Of a stretch of DNA of 64,000 nucleotides, positions 52,785 through 61,845 are shown piece by piece. The notes under the pieces were generated by a model. That model searched no databases. It was given only the letters and a program-made list of their open reading frames with translations, and was not told where the DNA came from. The DNA is from Alkalimonas collagenimarina (GTDB taxonomy: Bacteria; Pseudomonadota; Gammaproteobacteria; Enterobacterales; Alteromonadaceae). The position numbers and the translations under genes are program-made. Position 1 is the first letter of the stretch; each line of letters starts with the position of its first letter. The stretch is taken from positions 1 to 64,000 of the forward strand of contig NZ_JAUZVZ010000013.1 in assembly GCF_030717845.1 (NCBI RefSeq), written 5' to 3'.

Positions 52785-53912
52785 ATGCTGTTAGTCCGCA
52801 TTACTGCACTGCTCTGCTGCTTGCTATTGCTGAACGCCTGCCAGTCAAAAACGGCAGACACCTTTTCATCAAATTCTGAGATAGAGTCATCAAGCTCGAA
52901 TAGTGTTTCATCTGATACCACGAGCACAGTGCCCTATTTCAGCCAACTGGATAACCAGCACCGGCCACACGCCAGCTGCAGTCTTACCTCACTGGCTATG
53001 GTCAGCAGCTACTTTGGTATCACTGAAGCAACAGCCACCAGCACGGTGTCCGATCAATTGTTTGAACGCTTTGGCTTACTGCAAACTGTGCCTGCGCTGC
53101 AACAGGGTTTTAATACCCTGGCTCTGGAAGCTGACAGCCCGATGCGGGCACACAGCCTGCAAAACGGTACCATCACCCAACTGCAAGCAGAACTTGATGC
53201 GGGGCGCCCGGTGATCGTGCATGGCTGGTTTACCCAGCCGGGTCATATCGTGGTGGTGACTGGTTTTGAAGACGGTCATTACATCGTGCACGACCCATAC
53301 GGCCAGTGGAATCTGGAAAAATGGGGCAGCTATGACAGCGCGGTCTCTGGTGCCGGTATTCGTTACCCGCAAGCCGCCTTTGAATACGCTATCAACGACA
53401 ATGGCACGGGCGATGATTTATGGTTGCATCTGTTTCGTAATAAACAAGACTTGCCGGCTATCGGCGAGCAAATCAGCCAGACGGCCATGCTCTGGCAACA
53501 GCAAGATTTCCGGGTAGGTCTAGCCGAGCAATGCATGAACTGGACCCGAACCGTGCTGCAAGCCGCCTGCGGTGCCCACTTTGCCGAACTGCAAACGCAG
53601 ACACCCTGGGATCTGCACTTGCTAGGCCCAGACGATCAACTGCATCCCACCCATGCCGATTCCCTCGCCAGCGAGGAGTTTGGCGAACGTATCGAGCAAA
53701 TAGATCAGCTACAAGCCGGCGATCTGGTGTTTTTACAAAACACCTATGGCAACTGGGCTGAAGGCGTCATCACCCATGTGGGTATCGCCACCGGCAACGG
53801 CCAGTACATCCACCGGGTTACCTCCAATGAAGGCGTGGTAAAAACTGAAGCGATTCCGGCTGAAGATTTTCAGGCAGGCTTACGGCTAAAGCCGGAGTTG
53901 TGCCAGTTATAG
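52785..53912 (+). CDS. Lipoprotein with C39-type and NlpC/P60-like domains
   Basis: A 375-residue lipoprotein: lipobox LLNAC with Cys19, a Ser-rich linker (20-48), a C39_2-type peptidase domain (about 49-218) with Cys65 (HASCSLTSLAM), His154 (QPGHIVVVTG) and Asp170 (VHDPYGQWN), then an NlpC/P60- or CHAP-like domain (about 225-372) with Cys250 (AEQCMNWTRTVL), His331 (ITHVGIATGNGQYIH) and His343. The C39 part is a close paralogue of that in the protein at 44446 (shared GLLQTVP, VHGWFT, INDNGTGDDLWLH). It is likely an outer-membrane-anchored cell-wall or peptide hydrolase. It lies downstream of the aminotransferase gene (123 bp apart). Confidence 0.78.
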   Translation: MLLVRITALLCCLLLLNACQSKTADTFSSNSEIESSSSNSVSSDTTSTVPYFSQLDNQHRPHASCSLTSLAMVSSYFGITEATATSTVSDQLFERFGLLQTVPALQQGFNTLALEADSPMRAHSLQNGTITQLQAELDAGRPVIVHGWFTQPGHIVVVTGFEDGHYIVHDPYGQWNLEKWGSYDSAVSGAGIRYPQAAFEYAINDNGTGDDLWLHLFRNKQDLPAIGEQISQTAMLWQQQDFRVGLAEQCMNWTRTVLQAACGAHFAELQTQTPWDLHLLGPDDQLHPTHADSLASEEFGERIEQIDQLQAGDLVFLQNTYGNWAEGVITHVGIATGNGQYIHRVTSNEGVVKTEAIPAEDFQAGLRLKPELCQL

Positions 53913-53985
53913 AACAGTGCTCTTTTCATGTCATATGACTCAGGTATACTGTTGGTCTTTGCCAGCAATAGGTTAAGACTAATCG

Positions 53986-55263
53986 ATGCCTGATATTTCC
54001 TTTCGTGAAGCCCTCGCCGTCTGGTGGCGCATTGGCCTGCTGAGCTTTGGTGGCCCGGCAGGGCAAATTGCACTGATGCACCGCATACTGGTGGAAGAAA
54101 AAGGCTGGGTTGATGAAAGTCGTTTTTTGCATGCACTTAATTACTGCATGCTGCTGCCAGGGCCTGAAGCGCAGCAACTGGCGACCTACATCGGCTGGCT
54201 ATTGCATGGCGTGAAAGGCGGCTTAGTCGCTGGCATCTTATTTATCATTCCCGGCGCTCTGCTGATTTTAGTGTTGTCATTGTTTTATGTACTGCTTGGC
54301 GATGTGCCACTGGTTGAAGGTTTGTTCTTTGGCCTAAAAGCCGCGGTGCTCGCTATCGTGCTGCAAGCCTTGTTTCGTATCAGCCAGAAAGCACTGAAAA
54401 ACCGGTTGGCCTGGGGCTTAGCCATTGCTGGTTTTATTGCCTTGTTTGCTTTTAACCTGCCTTTTCCACTGGTGGTGCTGGGCGCTGGCCTGATTGGCTA
54501 TCTGCTGGCCCGAATAAACACCACCCCCAGCGACGCTAAGCCGGTCACCGCTGATGTGCTGGTTCGCCCTGGCACCAAAACCGCTGCGGTGGCCTGCACC
54601 CTACTCTGGTTTGCCACCTTGCTGGCGTTGCTGTTTCTTGTTGGCGGCGATCAGGTGTTTAGCCAAATCGCACTGTTTTTTTCCAAAATGGCCGTCGTCA
54701 CGTTCGGTGGTGCTTACGCCGTACTTGGCTACGTAGCACAGCAAGGGGTTGAACACTATGGCTGGCTGCAACCCGGTGAGATGCTCGATGGCCTTGGCCT
54801 GGCTGAAACCACCCCCGGGCCACTGATTCTGGTGACCCAGTTCGTTGGATTTCTGGCGGCATTTCGTGAGTACGGTATCTGGGGCGGGATCCTCGGTGCC
54901 CTGCTGACCACCTGGGTCACCTTTTTACCCTGCTTTGTCTGGATCTTCGCCGGCGCGCCCTATGTGGAAAAATTACGCAGCAATCAGGCGTTATCGGCTG
55001 CCCTGGCCGCCATCACAGCGGCTGTGGTTGGCGTGATTGCCAACCTGGCGCTGTGGTTTGGTTTAAACGTATTATTTGCAGAGCGCTTTGTCCTGAAGCA
55101 ACTGGGACTGGAACTACTGCTGCCTGACCTTAGTAGCGTAAACCTGGCCATGTTGGCTTTAACCCTGCTGGCCTGCCTGTTGCTGTTTGTCTTTAAACGC
55201 GGGCTTTTTGTCGTGCTTGGCAGCTGCGCCCTGCTCGGCATCGGCTGGCAACTGCTGGTATAA
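53986..55263 (+). CDS. chrA: Chromate transporter ChrA
   Basis: A 425-residue inner-membrane protein with two homologous CHR halves: SFGGPAGQIALMHRILVEEKGWVDESRFLHAL with CMLLPGPEAQQLATYIGW in the first, and TFGGAYAVLGYVAQQGVEHYGWL with LGLAETTPGPLILVTQFVGFLAA in the second. It exports chromate from the cytoplasm, with known roles in chromate resistance. A likely promoter is TTTTCA-N16-TATACT, from about 53923 to 53950. The gene sits next to the sulfate/thiosulfate uptake clusters, through which chromate often enters. Confidence 0.93.
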   Translation: MPDISFREALAVWWRIGLLSFGGPAGQIALMHRILVEEKGWVDESRFLHALNYCMLLPGPEAQQLATYIGWLLHGVKGGLVAGILFIIPGALLILVLSLFYVLLGDVPLVEGLFFGLKAAVLAIVLQALFRISQKALKNRLAWGLAIAGFIALFAFNLPFPLVVLGAGLIGYLLARINTTPSDAKPVTADVLVRPGTKTAAVACTLLWFATLLALLFLVGGDQVFSQIALFFSKMAVVTFGGAYAVLGYVAQQGVEHYGWLQPGEMLDGLGLAETTPGPLILVTQFVGFLAAFREYGIWGGILGALLTTWVTFLPCFVWIFAGAPYVEKLRSNQALSAALAAITAAVVGVIANLALWFGLNVLFAERFVLKQLGLELLLPDLSSVNLAMLALTLLACLLLFVFKRGLFVVLGSCALLGIGWQLLV

Positions 55264-55273
55264 CAGCAACTTT

Positions 55274-55726
55274 GTGACCATACTGACAGCTATCGACTTG
55301 GCTGAACTGCACCGCCAGTATATTGCCTGCGAGACCCGGGATTCACGCTTAATGGATCATTGGCAGCAATTCGGATTTAACCCGGAGCGCCATATGGCGC
55401 TTACCGTCCGAAAAGCGCAATGCATCGAATTGCTGCTGCAACAACGCATCGATCTGCTTATCTGGAACGAATACTATGAGGATCAACTGCAGCAGGAGCT
55501 GACCAAACAAAGCACCGAACTGGTAAGGCTGGCAGCCATTGAAGATGTGCGATTGTACCTGGCGTTTTCATTGGATCATTCAGAAGCCTACATTCAGCGT
55601 TGGCAGCACGCGCTGGAGCAAAGCTACCGCGATGGCCGCATGCGCGCTCTGTACCAAGGGACTTATCCGGAAGAACTGATTGAGCGCCTTGAAACCTTTG
55701 CCCAACAGCCTGTTCAGCGCGATTAA
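55274..55726 (+). pseudogene. Truncated extracellular solute-binding protein (SBP_bac_3 C-lobe) remnant
   Basis: 150 codons from a GTG just after the chrA stop, with no ribosome binding site or signal peptide. ALTVRKAQCIELLLQQRIDLLIWNEYY, VRLYLAFSLDHSEAYIQRWQHALEQSYRDGRM and YPEELIERL match the second lobe of family 3 solute-binding proteins. The first lobe and leader are missing, so it is unlikely to work as a periplasmic binding protein. It may be a relic cut by chrA insertion or a deletion. A functional short protein is possible but less likely. Confidence 0.6.
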
Positions 55727-55802
55727 CTGGCGGGGGGTCACAGTGCGGAGTCGATTATGACCAATCCATCTTATCTATAACTAAACGTACTAGCATTTTC
55801 TC

Positions 55803-55830
55803 TTGTCTAAACAATAACGCATATTAAACT
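55803..55830 (+). promoter_or_regulatory. Probable promoter of cysP
   Basis: TTGTCT (55803-55808), 16 bp, TAAACT (55825-55830), about 30 bp before the cysP start. The -10 region GCATATTAAACT is nearly identical to that of the porin promoter at 58613-58624. A CysB-type activator might act here; no consensus site can be claimed. Confidence 0.45.
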
Positions 55831-55859
55831 AGCTATCACTAACTTAGATTGGAGTTGTT

Positions 55860-56867
55860 ATGCGTCGCTTATGGATCCCCTTGGCCCTGGTCGTGGCTCA
55901 ATTAACATCAACCGTGCAGGCCAAAGAATTGCTCAATAGCAGTTACGATATTGCCCGTGAACTCTTTGCCGATATCAATCCGTTGTTTGTCGAACACTGG
56001 CAGCAACAAAGCGGGGAAACTCTGACAATCAACCAGTCGCATGGCGGCTCTTCCCGTCAGGCACAGGCCATAATTCAGGGCCTGCGCGCCGATGTGGTAA
56101 CCTTTAACCAAAGCACCGACATCGACATTCTGCACCAGCGTGGCAATTTGCTGCCTGAGAACTGGCGTGAGCGCTTACCGAACAATGCATCGCCTTATTA
56201 TTCCACCATGGCGTTTCTGGTTCGTAAGGGCAATCCAAAAGGCATTGAAACCTGGGAAGATTTAACCAAAGAAGGCGTTACGTTGGTATTCCCAAATCCG
56301 AAAACCTCTGGCAATGCCCGTTACACCTATCTGGCCGCCTATGGCGATGCACTGCAGCGTTTTGGTGATGATAGAGCTGGAGTAAGGGCTTGGGTAGCTG
56401 AGTTTTTATCACGTGTAGCCGTATTTGATACTGGCGGCCGTGGTGCCACCACGTCATTTATCGATCGAAATCTTGGCGATGTGCTGATCACCTTTGAATC
56501 CGAAGTAAACAACATCATCAAGCAATACCCGGATCTTGGCCTGGAGCGGGTCGTACCCCCCACCAATGTGCTGGCAGAATTCCCTGTAGCCTGGATTGAT
56601 CGCAATGTGGCACGCAATGGTACTGAACAACAAGCCAAGGCTTATCTGGAGTTTTTATACAGTGAGCAAGCACAGCGCCGTTTAGCTAGCTTTTATTACC
56701 GGGTGCATCACGAGGCAGTCAAAGCAGACGTTGCCGACCAGTTTCCTGCTACCGAGCTGTTTCATGTTGAAGACGTATTTGGCAGCTGGGAACAAGTAAA
56801 CATCGAACACTTTGCCAATAATGCTGAATTGGATAAACTGCTGTCTGAAGGACGCCGTCGGCGTTAA
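55860..56867 (+). CDS. cysP: Thiosulfate/sulfate-binding periplasmic protein CysP
   Basis: A 335-residue substrate-binding protein with signal peptide (cleaved near VQAKE). It follows E. coli CysP closely: [74 protein letters not shown] and [15 protein letters not shown]. CysP prefers thiosulfate and also binds sulfate. GGAG lies before the ATG. It leads cysP-cysT-cysW. Confidence 0.92.
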   Translation: MRRLWIPLALVVAQLTSTVQAKELLNSSYDIARELFADINPLFVEHWQQQSGETLTINQSHGGSSRQAQAIIQGLRADVVTFNQSTDIDILHQRGNLLPENWRERLPNNASPYYSTMAFLVRKGNPKGIETWEDLTKEGVTLVFPNPKTSGNARYTYLAAYGDALQRFGDDRAGVRAWVAEFLSRVAVFDTGGRGATTSFIDRNLGDVLITFESEVNNIIKQYPDLGLERVVPPTNVLAEFPVAWIDRNVARNGTEQQAKAYLEFLYSEQAQRRLASFYYRVHHEAVKADVADQFPATELFHVEDVFGSWEQVNIEHFANNAELDKLLSEGRRRR

Positions 56868-56885
56868 GCAGGTTTATAACAGTCT

Positions 56886-57731
56886 ATGAATTGGTTTTCT
56901 GCCACTCAAGGCAAACGCGTGCTGCCAGGCTTTACCATCAGCCTTGGCAGCAGTTTATTTTTTATAAGCCTGGTGATTTTATTGCCAATCACCGGCCTGG
57001 TGGTGCAAACGGCTGAGCTGAGTTGGGCCGAGTACTGGGCCATTATCAGCGATCCGCGCGTGGTGGCTTCTTACAAAGTCACCACCTCTGCCGCCTTGGT
57101 GGCCAGCCTCTTTAACCTATTTTTTGGCTTGCTGATGGCATGGATCCTCACCCGCTATCGTTTTCCCGGCCGGGTGCTGCTGGATGGCCTGATGGACTTG
57201 CCCTTTGCCCTGCCGACCGCCGTAGCCGGCCTGACCTTAGCTGCAATCTTCTCCACCCAAGGCTGGCTAGGCCAATACCTGGCCGTGTGGGATATTAAAG
57301 TGTCTTACACCTGGCTTGGCATCGTAGTAGCCATGGTGTTTACCAGCGTGCCTTTTGTGGTGCGAACCGTGCAGCCGGTACTGGAAGAGTTTGGCCCCGA
57401 GTACGAAGAAGCCGCAGCTACCTTGGGTTCAAACCCATGGCAGACTTTTTTTCGCATTATTCTACCGGAAATAAAACCGGCTCTGCTCACCGGCACCGCC
57501 CTGGCTTTTACCCGTAGCCTGGGCGAGTTTGGTGCCGTCATTTTTATTGCCGGCAACCTGCCCTGGCAAACCGAAGTCACCTCTTTGATGATTTTCATTC
57601 GCTTGCAGGAATTTGATTACGCCGCCGCAGCGGCCATTGCGAGTGTGGTCTTGCTGGCCTCTCTGGTATTATTGTTTATTATCAACGGCATTCAACAACG
57701 TTACCAGCACATCACTGGAGGCTTAAAATGA
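56886..57731 (+). CDS. cysT: Sulfate/thiosulfate ABC transporter permease CysT (CysU)
   Basis: A 281-residue inner-membrane permease with six helices, close to E. coli CysU: VLPGFTISLGSSLFFISL, LLMAWILTRYRFPGRVLLDGLMDLPFALPTAVAGLTLA and the EAA loop EYEEAAATLGSNPWQTF. It pairs with CysW to form the channel. The stop overlaps the cysW start by four bases. Confidence 0.94.
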   Translation: MNWFSATQGKRVLPGFTISLGSSLFFISLVILLPITGLVVQTAELSWAEYWAIISDPRVVASYKVTTSAALVASLFNLFFGLLMAWILTRYRFPGRVLLDGLMDLPFALPTAVAGLTLAAIFSTQGWLGQYLAVWDIKVSYTWLGIVVAMVFTSVPFVVRTVQPVLEEFGPEYEEAAATLGSNPWQTFFRIILPEIKPALLTGTALAFTRSLGEFGAVIFIAGNLPWQTEVTSLMIFIRLQEFDYAAAAAIASVVLLASLVLLFIINGIQQRYQHITGGLK

Positions 57732-58555
57732 AGCCATCCAGCACCCTGAATAGCCAGCAACGCTGGCTACGGCCACTGTTGATTGGCACCGGTGTTACCC
57801 TAACGGTGGTATTGCTGGTGATCCCACTAGTGTTTATCTTTTATGCCGCTATGTCGGCTGGGTTGGGTGGCCTTTGGCACAATCTGAAAGATCCGGATAT
57901 GTTGCATGCCATCTGCCTGACCTTGTTTGTCGCTGGCCTGACAGTGCCAATCAACCTGGTATTTGGTACCCTGATTGCCTGGTGCGTGACCCGCTTTACC
58001 TTTCCGGGCCGCCGCTTGCTGCTCACGATGATAGACATCCCCTTTGCCGTTTCGCCGGTAGTTGCTGGCTTACTGTACTTACTGCTGTATGGCGCCAACG
58101 GGCCTTTTGCCAACCTGCTGGATCACTACGACATGCAGCTAATGTTCGCCTGGCCCGGCTTGGTCATGGTAACCGTATTTGTCTCCTGCCCCTTTGTGGT
58201 GCGGGAGTTGGTGCCTTTGATGTCCACGCTTGGCACCGAGCAAGAAGAAGCCGCGGTGCTGTTAGGGGCCAGTGGCTGGAAAGTGTTCTGGGATATTACC
58301 TTGCCTAATATCCGCTGGGCCTTGTTGTACGGCGTCATTTTAACCAACGCCCGGGCTGTCGGTGAATTTGGCGCTGTGTCGGTGGTCTCTGGCACCATTC
58401 GCGGCCAGACCAACACCCTGCCGCTGCACATTGAGTTGCTGCAACAAGACTACAACACCGCCGGCGCCTTTATCGCGGCAGCTTTATTGACACTGATTGC
58501 CATTGCTACTCTGGTGGTGAAAGCCTTTTTGCAGTGGAAGCTGGCCAAGGACTAA
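57728..58555 (+). CDS. cysW: Sulfate/thiosulfate ABC transporter permease CysW
   Basis: A 275-residue permease with six helices: LVFGTLIAWCVTRFTFPGRRLLLTMIDIPFAVSPVVAG, CPFVVRELVPLMSTLGTEQEEAAVLLGASGWKVF (EAA loop) and RAVGEFGAVSVVSGTIRGQTNTLPLHIE. Cluster 1 has no ATPase gene; the only cysA in the window is at 59872-60933 on the other strand. 137 bp later comes the porin. Confidence 0.94.
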   Translation: MKPSSTLNSQQRWLRPLLIGTGVTLTVVLLVIPLVFIFYAAMSAGLGGLWHNLKDPDMLHAICLTLFVAGLTVPINLVFGTLIAWCVTRFTFPGRRLLLTMIDIPFAVSPVVAGLLYLLLYGANGPFANLLDHYDMQLMFAWPGLVMVTVFVSCPFVVRELVPLMSTLGTEQEEAAVLLGASGWKVFWDITLPNIRWALLYGVILTNARAVGEFGAVSVVSGTIRGQTNTLPLHIELLQQDYNTAGAFIAAALLTLIAIATLVVKAFLQWKLAKD

Positions 58556-58595
58556 AAGCAGTTACTACATATATCAAAATGTAATTTAAAAACAC

Positions 58596-58624
58596 TTCAA
58601 CGAAACTAATTTGCATATTAAATT
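58596..58624 (+). promoter_or_regulatory. Probable promoter of the porin
   Basis: TTCAAC (58596-58601), 17-bp spacer, TAAATT (58619-58624). The -10 region GCATATTAAATT shares 11 of 12 bases with that upstream of cysP. Confidence 0.45.
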
Positions 58625-58691
58625 AATAACTCCACAGCAGCATTGCCCCCCAAAAAACACCAAAACTTCTTAGCACACACAGGACAAATTT

Positions 58692-59720
58692 ATGAAACAG
58701 ATCGTTCGTAGCCCACTTGCTGCGGCCATTTTACTGGGCCTTATTGCCCCACTGCAGGCTGCCGATTTAACCATTTACGGCAGAGCCAATCTTTCCGTCG
58801 ATCAACTGGACAATGGCGTGGATAGTGCTACCAATGCCTCCAGCAACTCCAGTCGATTGGGCTTTCGAGGTGCTACTAGCCTGGAAGGCGGTTTGGAAGC
58901 CTTTTTCCAGATTGAGCAAACCATTTTTCTTGATGAGGGTCGCGGTAACTTTGCTGATCGTGACACTTTTTTAGGCCTGCGCGGTGACTTTGGCAGCCTG
59001 CGTATTGGCCAGTTCGATACCCCGCTAAAAGTGATCCGCGCCCGGGTAGATTTATTTGGCAACCGCATTGGTGATATTCGGAATGTAAGCCGGGTGAATA
59101 CCGGCGGCGATCTGATTGGCAATGTGTTTGATGAGCGCTTTAAAAACGGCATCGCCTACCGCAGCCCTACCGTCAATAACGTCTCTGTTGATGTGCATTA
59201 CAGCCCACATCATGCCACAGGCGCGACCACTGACAATAAGCGGGAAGCGCTGAGCACAGCCATCACCTATGCGGCCAAGGGGAGTTATGTATCTCTGGCC
59301 TATGAACGCTCTGAGGGAAATGAAGAGTTTAACCCCAGCGCCTGGCGCCTGGGTGCTTTTTATGATGTGACAGAACAACTGCGCCTGACTACTTTTGCTC
59401 AACTGGATAAAGATCTGCCAATTGGCGATCGCACCCTGTTTGGCGCTGGTGCTGCTTACAAACTGGAGCAATACACCCTCAAGGGCCAGCTCTATCGGGT
59501 GAACAACCGGGATGCCGATGATGCGGACGCAACCTTGCTGGTCCTGGGGGTTGATCGCCAGTTTGGCCGCGCTCTGGTGGGCTATCTGGCCTATGCCATC
59601 AGCAGCAACGAGGACAATGCTGCTTATCGGGTGTCTGGTGGTGGCCGCAGCACTCAGCAAGCGACCGTGGTAGGAGAAAATGCCAGCGGTCTGTCGCTTG
59701 GCCTGGAATACCGCTTTTAA
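58692..59720 (+). CDS. Outer membrane porin (Gram-negative porin family)
   Basis: A 342-residue beta-barrel porin. Signal peptide (LLGLIAPLQAADLTIYG), strand-like start typical of Alteromonas/Neisseria-type porins (LTIYGRANLSVDQLD), L3-loop region, SRLGFRGATSLEGGLEAFFQIEQ and the C-terminal LSLGLEYRF ending in Phe. It stands directly after cysPTW, with a strong terminator behind it, so it may form the outer-membrane entry for sulfur oxyanions. Anion selectivity cannot be read from the sequence. The likely promoter is TTCAAC-N17-TAAATT (58596-58624). Confidence 0.9.
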   Translation: MKQIVRSPLAAAILLGLIAPLQAADLTIYGRANLSVDQLDNGVDSATNASSNSSRLGFRGATSLEGGLEAFFQIEQTIFLDEGRGNFADRDTFLGLRGDFGSLRIGQFDTPLKVIRARVDLFGNRIGDIRNVSRVNTGGDLIGNVFDERFKNGIAYRSPTVNNVSVDVHYSPHHATGATTDNKREALSTAITYAAKGSYVSLAYERSEGNEEFNPSAWRLGAFYDVTEQLRLTTFAQLDKDLPIGDRTLFGAGAAYKLEQYTLKGQLYRVNNRDADDADATLLVLGVDRQFGRALVGYLAYAISSNEDNAAYRVSGGGRSTQQATVVGENASGLSLGLEYRF

Positions 59721-59786
59721 CGATTTGGATCCTTGCAGGGATGCCATGGATGGTGTCGGTTTACTTGGTGCTTCACCTGTTGTTTT

Positions 59787-59811
59787 GCCCCTGCTTGCAG
59801 GGGCTTTTTTT
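59787..59811 (+). terminator. Rho-independent terminator of the porin
   Basis: GCCCCTG-CTTG-CAGGGGC with seven T following. Confidence 0.95.
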
Positions 59812-59828
59812 AGCTGATACTTAGCGAC

Positions 59829-59854
59829 AAAAAAACCGGCCGCATTGGGCCGGT
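59829..59854 (-). terminator. Rho-independent terminator of the cysA operon
   Basis: On the minus strand ACCGGCC-CAATGC-GGCCGGT is followed by seven T (A run at 59829-59835), 18 bp after the cysA stop. It faces the porin terminator. Confidence 0.93.
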
Positions 59855-59871
59855 TCATTGGTATCTTCGGG

Positions 59872-60933
59872 TTAAATCCCTTCGCCCAAAAACACCTGGC
59901 TATACTTAGGCTTGATCCAGGCGGCATCGCCTGATTTTAAATTTAGAGCTTTGAATTGCTCTTTAGGTAATTCAATATGTACCAGCTTACCATCCTGTTG
60001 GTTTAAAACCTCCAGCCGGGCAGTTGGGCCGACCATGGTGATCAAGTCCAAAGTGACTGGCAGTGCATCTGGCTCAGCAGAAGTCAGTACTTCAATTTCA
60101 TGAGCGCGGACATAAGCCAGTCCATCCTGTTCATCAGCCTGTTGTGCAGTATCATCACTGGCAGAAGTAAACTTTGTTTCACCACTGGCCTTCACTCTGG
60201 CGTGAAACAAGTTCACGTTGCCCAGAAACTCATAGACAAAGGGGTTCGCTGGGTTGTCGTATACTTGCTCTGGGGTACCATCCTGCTCAATGCGGCCTTT
60301 GTTCATCACCACGATACGATCCGCTACCTCCAGCGCTTCTTCCTGATCGTGCGTGACAAACACACTGGTGACGTGAATTTCATCGTGCAGGCGACGCAAC
60401 CAGCGGCGTAGCTCGGCCCTAACTTTAGCATCCAGCGCGCCGAAGGGTTCATCCAGCAGCAAGACTTTGGGCTCAACGGCCAGCGCACGTGCCAGCGCGA
60501 TTCGTTGCCGCTGGCCACCAGAGAGTTGCGACGGGTAACGATCGGCCGTCCAGTCCAATTGCACCAGCTCCAGCAATTTATTCACTTTTTTGGCGATCTC
60601 GGCCTTACTTGGCCGCAGCTTTTTCGGTTTTACTGTCAGGCCATAGGCCACATTTTCAAATACCGTCATGTGCTTAAACAGCGCATAATGCTGAAACACA
60701 AAGCCAACGCCACGCTCACTGACATGCTGGCCGGTAATGTCTTCGCTGTTAAAGCGGATCACACCGCTATCCGGGTGCTCCAGACCAGCGATAATCCGCA
60801 GCAAGGTGGTTTTACCGGAACCCGAAGGGCCCAGCAAGGCGGTCAATTCGCCGGTTTTAATGTCCAGGTTCACATTGTCAACCGCGACAAAATCACCAAA
60901 GCGCTTATTTACGCCTTCAATATGGATACTCAT
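59872..60933 (-). CDS. cysA: Sulfate/thiosulfate ABC transporter ATPase CysA
   Basis: A 353-residue ATPase: Walker [25 protein letters not shown]-loop [14 protein letters not shown], signature [36 protein letters not shown] and H-loop [16 protein letters not shown], then a C-terminal TOBE-like regulatory part (about residues 235-353). It powers the two permease pairs in this region. 17 bp follow the upstream cysW. Confidence 0.95.
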   Translation of the reverse strand: MSIHIEGVNKRFGDFVAVDNVNLDIKTGELTALLGPSGSGKTTLLRIIAGLEHPDSGVIRFNSEDITGQHVSERGVGFVFQHYALFKHMTVFENVAYGLTVKPKKLRPSKAEIAKKVNKLLELVQLDWTADRYPSQLSGGQRQRIALARALAVEPKVLLLDEPFGALDAKVRAELRRWLRRLHDEIHVTSVFVTHDQEEALEVADRIVVMNKGRIEQDGTPEQVYDNPANPFVYEFLGNVNLFHARVKASGETKFTSASDDTAQQADEQDGLAYVRAHEIEVLTSAEPDALPVTLDLITMVGPTARLEVLNQQDGKLVHIELPKEQFKALNLKSGDAAWIKPKYSQVFLGEGI

Positions 60934-60950
60934 AACGACCTCTTCACTCT

Positions 60951-61841
60951 TTAACGCGCTGTTGACGATGTTTTTTTGCGTTCATCTTTCCACTCAATCC
61001 AGCTTTTTACCACGATGGTAACCAGGGCCAACCCGGTCAATAAGGATGAAACGGCAAAAGCAGCAGTGAACATGTATTCGTTGTACAACACTTCTATGTG
61101 TAGCGGCATGGTATTGGTTTCGCCACGAATACGGCCAGAGACAATGGCGACAGCGCCAAACTCTCCCATAGCCCTGGCATTACACAGCACCACGCCATAA
61201 ATCAGCCCCCATTTGATGTTGGGCAGGGTGACATACCAGAAGGTTTTCCAACCACTGGCACCCAGCGTCAGGGATGCTTCTTCTTCCTCTTTGCCTTGCT
61301 GCTGCATCAACGGGATCAGCTCGCGGGCAACGAAGGGCAAGGTACCAAACAAAATAACGATGACGATGCCGGGTACGGCGAAAATAATCCGCAAATCGTG
61401 CTCAGCCAGCCAGGGGCCAAACCAGCCTTGCGAGCCGAGCAAAATAACAAAGATAAGCCCGACCACCACTGGCGAAATAGCAAAAGGCATATCGATAATC
61501 GATATTAAAATGGTTTTGCCACGAAACTCAAACTTGGCAATGGCCCAGGCTATGGCCACGCCAAAAACGGCATTTAGTGGCACCACAATCAGCAGCACAA
61601 ACAGCGTCAACCGGATGGCCGCCAGCGCATCGGGCTCTGTGACCGCTTGCCACCATACCTGCATGCCTGCTTCAAAAGCACCATACAATACCACCATCAA
61701 CGGCAGTATTAAAAACAAGGTTAAAAACGTCAGGGCGGTACCGACCAGTGTCCATTTAACCCAGCGCGGCTCGGCTGTTGCTTTAGGTGTATCCTGTACA
61801 GCTGCAGCACTAGTCAGTGGTAAAGTGTTCGTTGTTGTCAT
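60951..61841 (-). CDS. cysW: Sulfate ABC transporter permease CysW (cluster 2)
   Basis: A 296-residue permease with six helices: [70 protein letters not shown] (EAA loop) and [30 protein letters not shown]. The start is ATG 61841 ([10 protein letters not shown]), 4 bp past the cysT stop; a longer frame would overlap cysT. It is paralogous to the cluster 1 CysW. Confidence 0.93.
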   Translation of the reverse strand: MTTTNTLPLTSAAAVQDTPKATAEPRWVKWTLVGTALTFLTLFLILPLMVVLYGAFEAGMQVWWQAVTEPDALAAIRLTLFVLLIVVPLNAVFGVAIAWAIAKFEFRGKTILISIIDMPFAISPVVVGLIFVILLGSQGWFGPWLAEHDLRIIFAVPGIVIVILFGTLPFVARELIPLMQQQGKEEEEASLTLGASGWKTFWYVTLPNIKWGLIYGVVLCNARAMGEFGAVAIVSGRIRGETNTMPLHIEVLYNEYMFTAAFAVSSLLTGLALVTIVVKSWIEWKDERKKTSSTAR

Positions 61842-61845
61842 TAGC

